A stretch of 64,000 nucleotides of DNA from Nonomuraea fuscirosea (GTDB lineage Bacteria > Actinomycetota > Actinomycetes > Streptosporangiales > Streptosporangiaceae), in NCBI RefSeq assembly GCF_003001935.1, contig NZ_PVNG01000014.1, positions 62,001 through 126,000 on the forward strand. Direction: 5' to 3'. The translations under genes were made by a program, and so were the position numbers. Below are positions 42,368 through 52,000 of the stretch, one piece after another (the first letter of the stretch is position 1; each line of letters starts with the position of its first letter). Below the pieces are notes generated by a model, which worked only from the letters and a program-made list of their open reading frames with translations, was not told the DNA's origin and did no database searches.

Positions 42368-42604
42368 ATCACCCTCCAGCCCTCGAACACCGCACCAACC
42401 CTCCAGCCCACGGCGCGGGTCGCGCCTCCCCCGCAAGGGGGGAAGCATTCACCCCTGGGCACCTGGCTCATGCCGTCCGCGCGCGTTATGGAGCCCCGAC
42501 GCCACCTCTCCTCCGGCCCGACAGCGGACGTGCACCTCCGCATGTCGAGCCCTCTTCATCTGGCAACAGGCACCATGACGCGAGGTTGATGACACAATGT
42601 GATC

Positions 42605-44203
42605 ATGCGGCCACCCCCAGCGAAGTACTTCAACACCACCGGTCCCTGTGATCCGCGGCTGCACTACATGCTGCCTCCCACGCCACGGCTTCCCGAGGCG
42701 CGGACGCTGATCGAGATGGACCGCTACTTCGTGCTGCACGCGCCCCGGCAGACCGGCAAGACGACCATGCTGCGCACCCTGGCCGCCGACCTGAGCGCCG
42801 AGGGCGACATCGCCGCCCTGACGTTCTCCTGCGAACGCGCTGGAACCACCGGCGATGACATCGGCGCCGCCGAGACGATCCTGCTGCAATCCATGCGACG
42901 GGCCACCGAGGTGCTGGAATGGCCGAAGGAACTGCTGCCCCCAGACCCCTGGCCGCAGTTCCCGGTGAGGACACAGTTCGGAGAGGCGGTGAGCGCGTGG
43001 AGCCGCCGCTGCCCACGCCGGCTGGTGCTGCTCATCGACGAGATCGACGCCCTGCAGGGCAACAGCCTGGTCAGCATCCTCAACCAGCTCCGCGACGGCC
43101 ACAACATCCGGCCGGACGGCTATCCGTTCCCCGCGTCCGTGGTGCTGTGCGGGCTGCGTGATCTGCGTGACTACAAGATCGCCTCCGGCGGCGCCCCCGA
43201 CCGGCACAACGCGGCCAGCCCGTTCAACATCCTCGCCGACTCACTGCGCCTGGGCGACTTCTCCACCGATCAGATCGCTGAGCTGTACGACCAGCACACC
43301 CAGGCGACCGGCCAGGGATTCACCAAGGACGCGGTGGACCGAGTTTTCGAGCTGACTCAGGGACAACCCTGGCTGGTCAACGCCCTCGCCCACGAGATCA
43401 CCTTCAAGATGAAGATGACCGGCACCATCACCGTCGAATCGGTGGACATCGCCAAGGAACGGCTGATCCGCGCCCGCGCCACCCACCTCGACTCCCTGGC
43501 GGCCCGGCTGCAGGACCCCCGGGTCAAGCGGGTGATCGAGCCGATCGTGGCCGGCATGCCGCCCGGCACGGACATGTCCTTCGACCAGGACGTCGCCTAC
43601 GTCCATGATCTGGGCCTCATCCAAGACACCCGAGCCCTGGAGATCGCCAACCCCATCTACCGGGAGGTCCTGCTCCGGGTGCTGGGCGATCGCACAGAGC
43701 GGTTCGTACGCGCTGATCCGCGCAGTTTCGTGCTGCCCGACGGCCGGTTCGACCTGATGCGGGTGCTCGAGGAGTTCGTCGTCTTCTGGCGTGAACACGG
43801 CGAAGTGCTCATTCAGCAGGAGGGCTATCACGAAGCCGCCTGCCAGATCATCCTCATGGCCTTCCTGCACCGCCTCGTCAACGGCGGCGGCCAGCTCGAC
43901 CGCGAGTACGCCGTGGGCACCAAACGGCTGGACATGCTGATCCGCTGGTTCTACCCCGGCCCCGACGGCGAGCGCCTGGTGCAGCGTGAGGCCATGGAGC
44001 TCAAGGTCTGGCGGCCCGGCGAGAGCGACCCCACACCCGACGGCCTCACCCAGCTCGACCGCTACCTCGACCGCCTCACCCTCGACACCGGCGTGCTGGT
44101 GGTCTTCAACCGACGCTCCAAAGCCCTGCCCTGGGCGGAACGAGGCGCCTTCGAGCAGGCCACCACGCCCTCCGGCCGCCAGGTCACCCTCCTTCGCGTG
44201 TGA
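42605..44203 (+). CDS. AAA ATPase with C-terminal PD-(D/E)XK-like domain
   Basis: A 532-residue protein. The AAA-like domain starts YFNTTGPCDPRLHYMLPP, has Walker A APRQTGKTTM (about residues 49-58) and Walker B LVLLIDEIDAL, then a sensor-like GLRDLRDYK. A winged-helix-like middle region follows. The C-terminal part has TKRLDMLIRW and, after about 20 residues, REAMELKVWRPGE, matching the Asp and Glu-x-Lys of PD-(D/E)XK nucleases, then LDTGVLVVFNRR. Comparable ATPase-nuclease proteins are associated with mobile elements and defence, but I cannot name a system. ATG 42605 is used; GTG 42599 is equally possible. Confidence 0.82.
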   Translation: MRPPPAKYFNTTGPCDPRLHYMLPPTPRLPEARTLIEMDRYFVLHAPRQTGKTTMLRTLAADLSAEGDIAALTFSCERAGTTGDDIGAAETILLQSMRRATEVLEWPKELLPPDPWPQFPVRTQFGEAVSAWSRRCPRRLVLLIDEIDALQGNSLVSILNQLRDGHNIRPDGYPFPASVVLCGLRDLRDYKIASGGAPDRHNAASPFNILADSLRLGDFSTDQIAELYDQHTQATGQGFTKDAVDRVFELTQGQPWLVNALAHEITFKMKMTGTITVESVDIAKERLIRARATHLDSLAARLQDPRVKRVIEPIVAGMPPGTDMSFDQDVAYVHDLGLIQDTRALEIANPIYREVLLRVLGDRTERFVRADPRSFVLPDGRFDLMRVLEEFVVFWREHGEVLIQQEGYHEAACQIILMAFLHRLVNGGGQLDREYAVGTKRLDMLIRWFYPGPDGERLVQREAMELKVWRPGESDPTPDGLTQLDRYLDRLTLDTGVLVVFNRRSKALPWAERGAFEQATTPSGRQVTLLRV

Positions 44204-44204
44204 G

Positions 44205-44300
44205 GCCATCCGCCTGGGACGGGTTCGGCCCGGAACGGGGTCACGGTGGCAGCTCGCGGCCGAGTTGTTGCAGTATCTGGTCGGCCGTGGGGTGGACTGA
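44205..44300 (+). pseudogene. Possible remnant of a GntR-type regulator N-terminus
   Basis: In frame: AIRLGRVRPGTG-SRWQLAAELLQYLVGRGVD, then stop. The spacing of Ile-Arg-x-Gly-Arg, Pro-Gly and Leu-Ala-Ala-Glu-Leu recalls the start of GntR-family HTH domains with a small deletion. No start codon or ribosome-binding site is seen. Low confidence. Confidence 0.2.
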
Positions 44301-44445
44301 GCCGCGTCGGAGGACAGTCCGTCACCGCACGGCCGCAGCACGCCTTGGCCGGTGCTGACCAGCGCTTTCACAGGCTCGGCCGGGACGGACGTGCCGGTGT
44401 TCCGGGGTGCGGGGAAGCGCGGGTCGCCGGGTGCCGAGGCCGGGA

Positions 44446-44456
44446 TGAAAGTTTCA
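44446..44456. promoter_or_regulatory. TGAAAGTTTCA element upstream of pectate lyase promoter
   Basis: An odd-centred 11-base palindrome, TGAAA-G-TTTCA, 7 bases before the -35 box. It shares GAAAGTTTC with the island element at 10992-11000, a possible link between pectate lyase and the sugar island. Confidence 0.4.
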
Positions 44457-44463
44457 CCGCTCG

Positions 44464-44492
44464 TTGACATGAGGAAAGCGCTTTCCTACGGT
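44464..44492 (+). promoter_or_regulatory. Promoter of pectate lyase with internal operator
   Basis: TTGACA (44464-44469), a 17-base spacer and TACGGT (44487-44492). The spacer is almost filled by the 16-base perfect palindrome AGGAAAGCGCTTTCCT (44472-44487), which has the CG-centred form of LacI-family operators. Confidence 0.75.
44472..44487. promoter_or_regulatory. Perfect 16-base palindromic operator
   Basis: AGGAAAGCGCTTTCCT, two perfect 8-base arms with a CG dinucleotide at the centre. It lies between the -35 and -10 boxes, the ideal place for repression by a LacI-type protein. Confidence 0.75.
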
Positions 44493-44617
44493 CACCCCGG
44501 GCACTGAAGCGATCCCGACGCCGGCCCGCCGCCGCGAGCCCCGCGGCGATCCGCCCACGCCGGGGACCGCGCCAGTGAGACCCGCGTGCGGCATCCGACG
44601 ACGAAGGCGGGACGAGC

Positions 44618-46156
44618 ATGAGACGAGCAGTCGTGTTACGACTCGGGGCGGCGCTGGCCGCGGCGGCCACGGCGGCCGCCGCCGCGGTGGCTCTGCCGAT
44701 GATCCAGGCGTCGGCGGCGGTCGGCACCGTCACCGGGTACGCGAGCGCCAACGGCGGCACCACCGGCGGCGCCGGCGGGCAGACGGTGCGGGCCACCACG
44801 GGGACCGCGATCCACGCGGCCCTGTGCGGCCGGGCCAGCAGCAGCACCCCGATCACCATCGAGGTCGAGGGGACGATCAACCACGGCAACACCTCCAAGG
44901 TGTCGGGCGGGAGCTGCAACACCGCCGCCGGCGTGATCGAACTCAAGCAGATCAGCAACGTCACGATCATCGGCGTCGGCAACGGCGCCGTCTTCGACCA
45001 GCTGGGCATCCACATCCGCGAGGCCCGCAACATCATCATCCAGAACGTGACCGTCAGGAACGTCAAGAAGTCGGGCTCCCCCACGTCGAACGGCGGCGAC
45101 GCCATCGGCATGGAGAGCGGCGTGCGCAACGTCTGGGTCGATCACGTCACCCTGGAGGCCTCGGGCGGGGAGTCGGAGGGCTTCGACGGCCTCTTCGACA
45201 TGAAGAACGACACCCAGTACGTGACCCTGTCCTACAGCACCCTGCGCAACTCCGGTCGCGGCGGGCTCATCGGGTCCAGCGAGAGCGACCGTTCCAACGG
45301 CTACGTCACCTTCCACCACAACCTGTACCAGAACATCGACTCCCGCACGCCTCTGCTGCGTGGCGGCATCGCCCACATCTACAACAACCACTACGCGAAC
45401 CTGCACGAGTCGGGCATCAACTCCCGGGCCGGCGGCCGCGCCAAGGTGGACAACAACTACTTCGAGGACTCCAAGGACGTTCTCGGCACGTTCTACACCG
45501 ACGAGGCCGGCTACTGGCAGGTCAGCGGCAACATCTTCGACAACGTGACCTGGTCCAGCCGCAGCGGCGACAACAACCCCGCCGGCCCCAACCCGCAGTC
45601 GAACACGTCCGTCAGCGTCCCGTACTCCTACCGCCTCGACGGGGCGAACTGCGTGCCGGACGTCGTCCGGCAGACGGCGGGCGCCAACAAGGGGCTGCGG
45701 GTGTCGGACGGCTCCTGCACACCCCAGACGCCCACGACGACCCCGACCGTGACGCCCACCGTGACGCCGACGGTCACCCCTCCTCCTGGCGGGACCAACC
45801 TCAGCATCGGGGCCGGCTCCGACGGCTCCAGCAAGGCGAGCGGGACAAGCTACGGCAACGTGCGCGACGGCGACATGAGCACGTACTGGTCGCCCTCCGG
45901 CTCGACCGGTGACATCTCGATCAAGTGGGGCTCCGCCACGACGGTCTCCCAGGTCGTCATCCGCGAGCCGTCGGGGTCGACCGGCGGCATCGGGTCCTGG
46001 CAGCTGCTCAACGCCGGCAACGGCGCGGTGCTGAAGTCGGGCAGCGGGGCGGGCGCGATCACCTTCACGCCGGTCTCCCTGAGCAAGATCACGTTCCGGA
46101 TCACCGGCTCGAACGGCACGCCGAGGGTCGCCGAGTTCGAGACCTACGCCGGGTAG
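44618..46156 (+). CDS. Secreted pectate lyase (PL1) with C-terminal carbohydrate-binding domain
   Basis: A 512-residue exported enzyme. Residues 1-34 are a signal peptide (Ala-rich core, cleavage near ASA). The PL1 right-handed beta-helix (about 35-365) includes VTIIGVGNGAVFD, NIIIQNVTVRNV, NVWVDHVTL (the conserved WxDH motif) and NNHYANLHESGINSRAGG. A Thr-Pro-Val linker at about 367-393 joins a discoidin-like domain (393-512). It would cleave polygalacturonate outside the cell and supply oligouronides. ATG 44618 follows GGCGGGACGAG. The promoter carries a LacI-type palindrome, and a T-tailed terminator follows the stop. Confidence 0.94.
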   Translation: MRRAVVLRLGAALAAAATAAAAAVALPMIQASAAVGTVTGYASANGGTTGGAGGQTVRATTGTAIHAALCGRASSSTPITIEVEGTINHGNTSKVSGGSCNTAAGVIELKQISNVTIIGVGNGAVFDQLGIHIREARNIIIQNVTVRNVKKSGSPTSNGGDAIGMESGVRNVWVDHVTLEASGGESEGFDGLFDMKNDTQYVTLSYSTLRNSGRGGLIGSSESDRSNGYVTFHHNLYQNIDSRTPLLRGGIAHIYNNHYANLHESGINSRAGGRAKVDNNYFEDSKDVLGTFYTDEAGYWQVSGNIFDNVTWSSRSGDNNPAGPNPQSNTSVSVPYSYRLDGANCVPDVVRQTAGANKGLRVSDGSCTPQTPTTTPTVTPTVTPTVTPPPGGTNLSIGAGSDGSSKASGTSYGNVRDGDMSTYWSPSGSTGDISIKWGSATTVSQVVIREPSGSTGGIGSWQLLNAGNGAVLKSGSGAGAITFTPVSLSKITFRITGSNGTPRVAEFETYAG

Positions 46157-46171
46157 CGGGGTCCTCCTTGA

Positions 46172-46208
46172 CGGGGGTCGTCGGTCCGGCGGCCCCCGCC
46201 CCTTTTTT
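46172..46208 (+). terminator. Intrinsic terminator after pectate lyase
   Basis: CGGGGG at 46172-46177 pairs with CCCCCG at 46193-46198 around a GC-rich loop, followed by CCCC and six T residues (46203-46208). A T-tract of this kind is unusual in this window and marks the end of the monocistronic lyase unit. Confidence 0.8.
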
Positions 46209-46290
46209 CGAAATCGGGTACGTGGCGTTGAACCCGGGCCGGGCCGGCTGCGTATCCAGGGGAAACGGGTACGGACAGACCGGGTACGAG

Positions 46291-46728
46291 GTGACACGCG
46301 GACTGCGTCGGCTGCGTTCGATCGTCGCCTGCTGCCTGACGGCGCTGGGCGTGGGCTTCGCCGTGTCCTCGATCTGGAATCCCCATCCGCTCAGCGCGAC
46401 CGGTCACGGCGGTCACCGGTCCGAGCCGGTGGCGCGGCCCGCGATGACCGCGGAGCGTCTCATCGCGGCGGCGCGGTGCGGGCGGACGCAGGAGCAGGGG
46501 CACTCGGCCGAGCTGCGTCAGGTCGTGTGCCTGTCACCCCAAGGCCGGTACACGATCATGACCTTCGCCACGGCGGCCGGTGAGGACGCCTGGCTCGGCG
46601 AGGCGCGGCCGTACGGCGGGACCTATCTGGCCGGCGACCGGTGGGCCGTCGTCGCTGAGCCGGCTCTGCTGGACGAGCTGCGCGACCGGCTGGGTGGCGA
46701 GATAGAGAACCACCCGCACGGATCATGA
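46291..46728 (+). CDS. Small secreted or membrane-anchored protein, function unknown
   Basis: A 145-residue protein. A basic start (RGLRRLR) leads into one hydrophobic segment, SIVACCLTALGVGFAVSS, followed by a soluble part. The soluble region has RLIAAARCGRTQ and LRQVVCLSPQGRYTIMTFATAAGEDAWL, which could form a disulfide, and ends in LLDELRDRLGG. No family recognised; the tail could be an extracytoplasmic sensor-like domain. GTG at 46291 is the most reasonable start, though no strong ribosome-binding site precedes it. Two alternative GTG codons occur upstream. Confidence 0.6.
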   Translation: MTRGLRRLRSIVACCLTALGVGFAVSSIWNPHPLSATGHGGHRSEPVARPAMTAERLIAAARCGRTQEQGHSAELRQVVCLSPQGRYTIMTFATAAGEDAWLGEARPYGGTYLAGDRWAVVAEPALLDELRDRLGGEIENHPHGS

Positions 46729-46766
46729 GCCGAAGCCGTCCATCCAGCCGTCGGGGCGTGTGCGGG

Positions 46767-48998
46767 TCACTGTTGTAGCAGCGCGAGCAGGTGTCTCAGC
46801 CTGCGGAACTGCGGCAGCTCCTCGCCGGCCCCGTGGGACTTGTCCAGAAGGTCCTTGGTGGCGGCGATCCGGGCGGCCTTCGCCGAGTCGTAGTCGGGTT
46901 CCCCGCGGGCCCGCGCGTGCAGCCGTTCCATGTCCTCGTCCGGCCCCACGAGCGCGTACTCGCCGGCCAGCTCCAGCAGCCCGGCGGCGGCGCCCGCGCT
47001 GCCCGCGGCGATCCGCCGTTCCCTCCTGCGCAGGTCCGCGCGCATGACGTCGGTCAGGTGGTCGGGCCCGTCCGCCAGCGCGATCGCGCACATCACCTCA
47101 AGGGAGGCCGGCAGCCCCAGGTGGTAGAGCCGGTACGCCCAGTCGAAGTCGTCGTCCTCGTCGGGCCGCCCGCCGTCGAACTGGGCGGCACGCCGCAGGC
47201 CGAACGCCCACCTGTTGTCCGGTTCGACCGCGAGGACGCGGTCGAGGTCCGTCAGCACCGCCTGGTAGCGGCCGGCCGCGCGGTGCAGCAGGGCCCGGGA
47301 GGTCAGGGCGACGACGTCGCCTGGATCCTCCGCGATCGTCCGGTCCAGGGTCCTGAGCTCCTTCGCGCGGATCTCCTCGTCCCCGGCGATCCGCCAGAGG
47401 TTCGCCCAGCCGTCCAGGGCCTCGACGAACTCCTCGGGGTTGTCGCCCGCGAGCTCCCACGTGCCCATCACCAGGTAGTGCGCGAACAGCGAGAAGCTCT
47501 CGGCGGGGCTGAGCAGCAGCAGGAACAGGTGGTCGCGCAGCTCCGCGGCCTCCTCGTGGCCGGGGTCGAGCTCGGCCGCCCGGTCGAGGTCGGCCAGCGC
47601 CTCCTCGTAGCGGTGCAGCTCGACGTAGGCGAGACCGCGGGCGACCAGGGCGCGCACGTGGCCCGGGTCCAGTTCGATGGCGCGGTCGAAGTCGGCTATC
47701 GCCTCCTCGCGCCTGCTCAGGTTCAGCAGGCTGCGACCGCGCACCAGGCGGGTCAGGGGGAAGTCGTAGCCGAGGGCGATGGCCGTGGTCAGCTCCGCGC
47801 ACGCGTCCTCGTCGCGGCCCAGACCCGAGTAGAGGATCCCGCGGTTCTCCCTGGCGAAGCCGTCGTCGGGGTCGAGCTCGACCGCGCGGTCCAGGTCCGC
47901 GAGCGCGTCCTCGTTCCGGTTGAGGAAGATCAGGACGTCGCCGCGCTCGGCGTACGCCCTGGCGGTGGGGTCGAGGGCGACCGCCCGCTCGACGTCGGTC
48001 AGCGCCTCCCGATAGCGGCCCAGATCCTTCAGTACGGTGCCCCGCAGCAGGATGAGCTTGGCGTCGTCACGTTCGCGGGCGATCGCCTTGTCCAGTTCGG
48101 CCAGCGCCTCCTCCTCGCGGTCCAGGTAGTACAGGGCCCGGCCGCGAAGGCCGCGCGCCCAGCCGGACTCGGGGTCGAGCGCGATCGCCCGGTCCAGGTC
48201 GGCCAGCGCCTCCTCCAGGTCTCCCCCGGCCAGGTGGATGTCACCGCGGGCGGCGAAGGCGTAGGCGATCCGGGGGTCGAGCTCGATCCCTCTGGTGAGG
48301 TCGGCGAGGGCCTCCGCCCGGCGTCCCAAGGTGTTCAGCAGGGAGCCGCGCCCGGTGTGACTCCAGTAGCGGTGCGGCTCCAGCTCGATCGCCCGGGTGT
48401 AGTCGGCCACCGCCTCCTCGGGGCGGGTGCTCCACGACACGTCCGCGCGGTTCTCGTACGCGCCGGCGTTGCCCGGGTCGAGGTCGATCACCCGGTTCAG
48501 GTCGGCCAGCGCCTGCTCCATCTGCCCGAGCTGCCGGTGGATCTGGCCGCGCTTCCAGTAGCCCTCCGGGTCGTCCGGGTCGTGCGCGACGAACAGGTCC
48601 AGGTCGGTCAGCGCGTCGCCGTACCGTCCCAGTGACTCCTTGACGAGGGCCCGGTGCCAGGGCACGTACGCGTTGCCGGGGTCGGCCAGGATGGCGCGGT
48701 CCAGGATCTCCAGCGCCCGCTCGTCGTCGCCGGCGTCGGAGGCCATCAGCGCCCGTTCGATGCTCACCCAGCCCAGTTCGGGCGCCAGCTCGATGGCGCG
48801 GTCGAGGTCGGCCAGCGCCTCCGCCTCCCGGCCCAGCGCCCGGTACGCCTGGCCGCGCGAGCCGAGCGCGTACGCGTGGTCCGGGGCGAGCTCGACGGCC
48901 CGCGAGAAACACTCGACCGCCTCTGCTAAGCGGCCTTCCAGGCGGTGGGCCTCCCCCTGGTCCGCCAGGTTCTCCGGGTCCTGCTCGGCGAGATTCAT
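46767..48998 (-). CDS. Large tetratricopeptide-repeat protein
   Basis: A 743-residue protein made mainly of about 15 TPR units of 34 residues with very regular text such as ALADLDRAIELDPG. Units run from the N-terminus to about residue 490, and two further ones lie near 570-620; the C-terminal 120 residues are not TPR. There is no signal peptide or membrane segment. TPR arrays mediate protein binding, so this may be a scaffold for its neighbours. It lies 69 bases downstream of the WD40 gene on the same strand and is probably co-transcribed. ATG 48998 follows AGGGGTGAT; an adjacent GTG at 49001 is possible. Confidence 0.88.
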   Translation of the reverse strand: MNLAEQDPENLADQGEAHRLEGRLAEAVECFSRAVELAPDHAYALGSRGQAYRALGREAEALADLDRAIELAPELGWVSIERALMASDAGDDERALEILDRAILADPGNAYVPWHRALVKESLGRYGDALTDLDLFVAHDPDDPEGYWKRGQIHRQLGQMEQALADLNRVIDLDPGNAGAYENRADVSWSTRPEEAVADYTRAIELEPHRYWSHTGRGSLLNTLGRRAEALADLTRGIELDPRIAYAFAARGDIHLAGGDLEEALADLDRAIALDPESGWARGLRGRALYYLDREEEALAELDKAIARERDDAKLILLRGTVLKDLGRYREALTDVERAVALDPTARAYAERGDVLIFLNRNEDALADLDRAVELDPDDGFARENRGILYSGLGRDEDACAELTTAIALGYDFPLTRLVRGRSLLNLSRREEAIADFDRAIELDPGHVRALVARGLAYVELHRYEEALADLDRAAELDPGHEEAAELRDHLFLLLLSPAESFSLFAHYLVMGTWELAGDNPEEFVEALDGWANLWRIAGDEEIRAKELRTLDRTIAEDPGDVVALTSRALLHRAAGRYQAVLTDLDRVLAVEPDNRWAFGLRRAAQFDGGRPDEDDDFDWAYRLYHLGLPASLEVMCAIALADGPDHLTDVMRADLRRRERRIAAGSAGAAAGLLELAGEYALVGPDEDMERLHARARGEPDYDSAKAARIAATKDLLDKSHGAGEELPQFRRLRHLLALLQQ

Positions 48999-49067
48999 CA
49001 CATCACCCCTGCCGGGTGAACGATCGTGCCCGCAGAATCGTCCCCGTTCGGCGCCCCGAGGCCCGCG

Positions 49068-52000
49068 TCACTCCCTGGCGAGCCGCCGGTCGGCGCGGAC
49101 GAGCAGGTCGCCGATCGGCTCGCACGCGGTGCACCGCCACAGGCGCGCGGTGCCGTCGCCGTGCGCGGTCAGCAACAGCTCGTCGTCGCCGGAGAACTGG
49201 ACGCTCTCCACCGGCGCGGCGAAGCCGCCCACCGTGATGGGCGGGGCGCTCACGTCGGTACGCCAGATGCGAGCCGTGCCGTCGTTGCCGGTGCCCGCCA
49301 CCCACCGCCCGTCGGCGCTGAAGGCGACGGCCCACACCATGCTCTGGTGGCCGCGCAGCACCTGCGGCTCGCCCCGGCCGGTCGTGGGCCAGATCCTGAC
49401 GGTGCCGTCGGTGCCGGCGCTGGCCAGGCGCCGCCCGTCCGGGCTGTACGCGACCGCCCACACCAGGCCGCGGTGGCCGCGCAGGACCAGGGGCGGCAGG
49501 TCGCGGTGGGCGTCCCAGATCCGTACGGTGCCGTCCTGCCCGCCGGTGGCGACGTGGCGGCCGTCCGGGCTGAAGGCGGCGTGGCGGATCTGGTTCGTGT
49601 CGGCCCACCGGGTCAGCGGGGGCACGGCGCCGGTGAGGTCCCAGACGCGCAGCGCGCCGTCCTTGCCGGCGCTGGCCAGCCACCGGCCGTCCGGGCTGAA
49701 GGCGGCGGTCCACGCCGGGCCCTTGTGCCCGCGCAGCACCAGGGGCTTCGCGTCGCCCTCGACGTCGGTGACCTTGATCAGGCCCTCCATGCCGGTGCTG
49801 GCCACGCGGCGGCCGTCGGGGCTCACGGTCAGGCCGGTCACCTGGGCGTCGTGCCTGGTCAGCACCCGGTCCTGCTCGGTCGGCCGGTCCCAGACCCGTA
49901 CGGTGCCGTCCACGCCGCCGCTGAACACCCGCCGCCCGCCGGGAGCGAACGCCGCCACCCACGCCTCCCCCTCGTGCCCGCGCAGCACCGAGACCTGGCC
50001 CATACCTCGCGAGTCCCAGATCCGCAGCGTCCCGTCGTCGCCCGCGCTGACGAGGCGGGTCCCGTCGGCGCTGAACGCCGCGCCCCACACGACCCGGTCG
50101 TGGCCGCGCAGCACGAGCGGATCGCCTGTCCCCGTGGGGGACCAGAGGCGGATCGTGGAGTCGTCGCTCGTGGTGGCCAGCCGGTGCCCGTCGGGGCTGA
50201 AGGCCAGCCCTTCGACCGCGCCCAGGTGCCCGTGCAGCACGACGGGCGGCAGGTCGCCCGAGGTCCGCCAGACGCGTGCGGTGCCGTCGATGCTCACGCT
50301 GGCCAGCAGGCGCCCGTCGGGGCTGAACGCCACGGTCTTGATCGCGGCGGTGTGCCCGCGCAGGACCCGGGTCTCGCCGTCCCCGATCCGGCGCAGCCGG
50401 ATGACGGCGTCGTGGCCGGCGCTGGCCAGGGTCCGGCCGTCCGGGCTGAACGCCACGGTCGTGACCTCGCCCTCGTGCCCGCGCAGCACCCGCGGGCTGC
50501 CGGTGCCGTCCGGGTTCCAGAGGCGGACGGTGCCGTCCCTGCCGGCGCTGGCCAGCAGGCGGCCGTCGGGACTGTAGGCGACGTTCCAGACCGCGCCGTC
50601 GTGCCCGGTGAGCGCGATCCGCGCATCGCCGCCCGACAGGTCCCAGATCCGGATCGTCGCGTCGGTTCCCGGCACCGCCAGCCGCCGCCCGTCCGGGCTG
50701 AACTTCGGGCTCAGCGCCTCACCGCGGTGCCCCCGCAGCACCACGGGCTCGGCCGGCGGGCCGCCCTGCCGCCACGGCCACACCCGGACCAGGCCGTCGG
50801 CCGAACCGGCGGCCAGGCGCGTGTTGTCCGGGCTGAGCGCCACCCCCATGGCCCGCCCCAGCCCGGGCACGGTCGCGAGCAGGTGGTCCTCGACGATGCC
50901 CTGACGCAGCACCGACTCGGCCTCGACCGTCGGCCACAGCGCGTACGCCCTTCTGGCCAGGGCCAGCCCGCGCCCTGGGCTCAGCTCCAGCTCGGCCCGC
51001 GCCTCGGCGGCGAGCTGGCGGGAGAGCGCCACGTCCCGCTGCTCGCGCGCCTGGCGGCCCTCGATCAGGGCGATCGCGCCCAGCACGCTGACCACGGCGG
51101 TGGTCGCGGCGAGCACCGTCCAGGCCAGACGGGTGCGCCGGCGCCGGCCGTCGGACTCGGCCCGCTCCCTGCGGCGGCCGGCGTCGAGGAAGTCGCGTTC
51201 GAGGTCGTTGAGCGCGTCCTCTCGCTGGTCCTGCCAGTCCGACAGGCGCCTGCCGCGGTAGAGGAACGCCTCGTCGCGGCCGTGCCGGTCCCATTCGGCG
51301 GCGGCCTCGGCCAGCCGCCGGTGGGCGTGCAGCCGCTCGCGGTCCTCCTCCAGCCAGCCGCGTAACCGGGGCCAGCCGCGGATCAGCGCCTCGTGCGCGA
51401 TGGTCACGGTGTGCTCCTCGGCCACGACCAGCCGGGCCGCGATCAGCGTGTCCAGCACTCGGGACGTGCGCCGTCCCTGAGGGCTCGCCTCCAGCTCGGC
51501 GCGGAAGGCGCGCCTGCGGGTGTCCTCGGTGCCGTCCCCCGGCGTGGTCAGCCGCAGGAACACGTTCCTGGCGATCTCCTGCTCGACCGGTCCGAGCTCG
51601 CCGTGGACGCGTTCGGCGGTCTGGGAGACCGCGCCCTTCAGCCCGCCGGCCGAACGGAACGCCGCCGTCGTGAGGGAGGCTCCCGTACGGTGCCGCCAGG
51701 TCTCCAGCAGGGCGTGCGAGACCAGCGACAGCGCGCCCACCTGGCCGCGCGCCTCGTCCACGATCAGGTCGACCAGCTCCGGCTCGACCTTGACGCCCGC
51801 GTGCCTGGCCGGGCCGACGATGACGGCGCGCAGGTCGTCGTCCTCCATCGGCCCGATCAGCACCTGGTTGTCCTGCAGCGCGGCGACCAGTTCCTCGTGG
51901 TGGGCGCAGTGCCCGTAGAAGTCGGCCCGCACGCCGAGCACGACGCGTACGCGCGGCTCGCGGGCGGCGGACAGCAGCACGTCGACGAAGCGGCGGCGTT

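Larger units (their letters stand above)
44204..44617. promoter_or_regulatory. Region upstream of pectate lyase
   Basis: About 410 bases. The first 97 bases keep an open frame that resembles part of a GntR regulator (see the separate entry). The rest holds a TGAAAGTTTCA element at 44446-44456, a promoter with an internal palindrome at 44464-44492, and a leader of roughly 120 bases. Confidence 0.6.
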
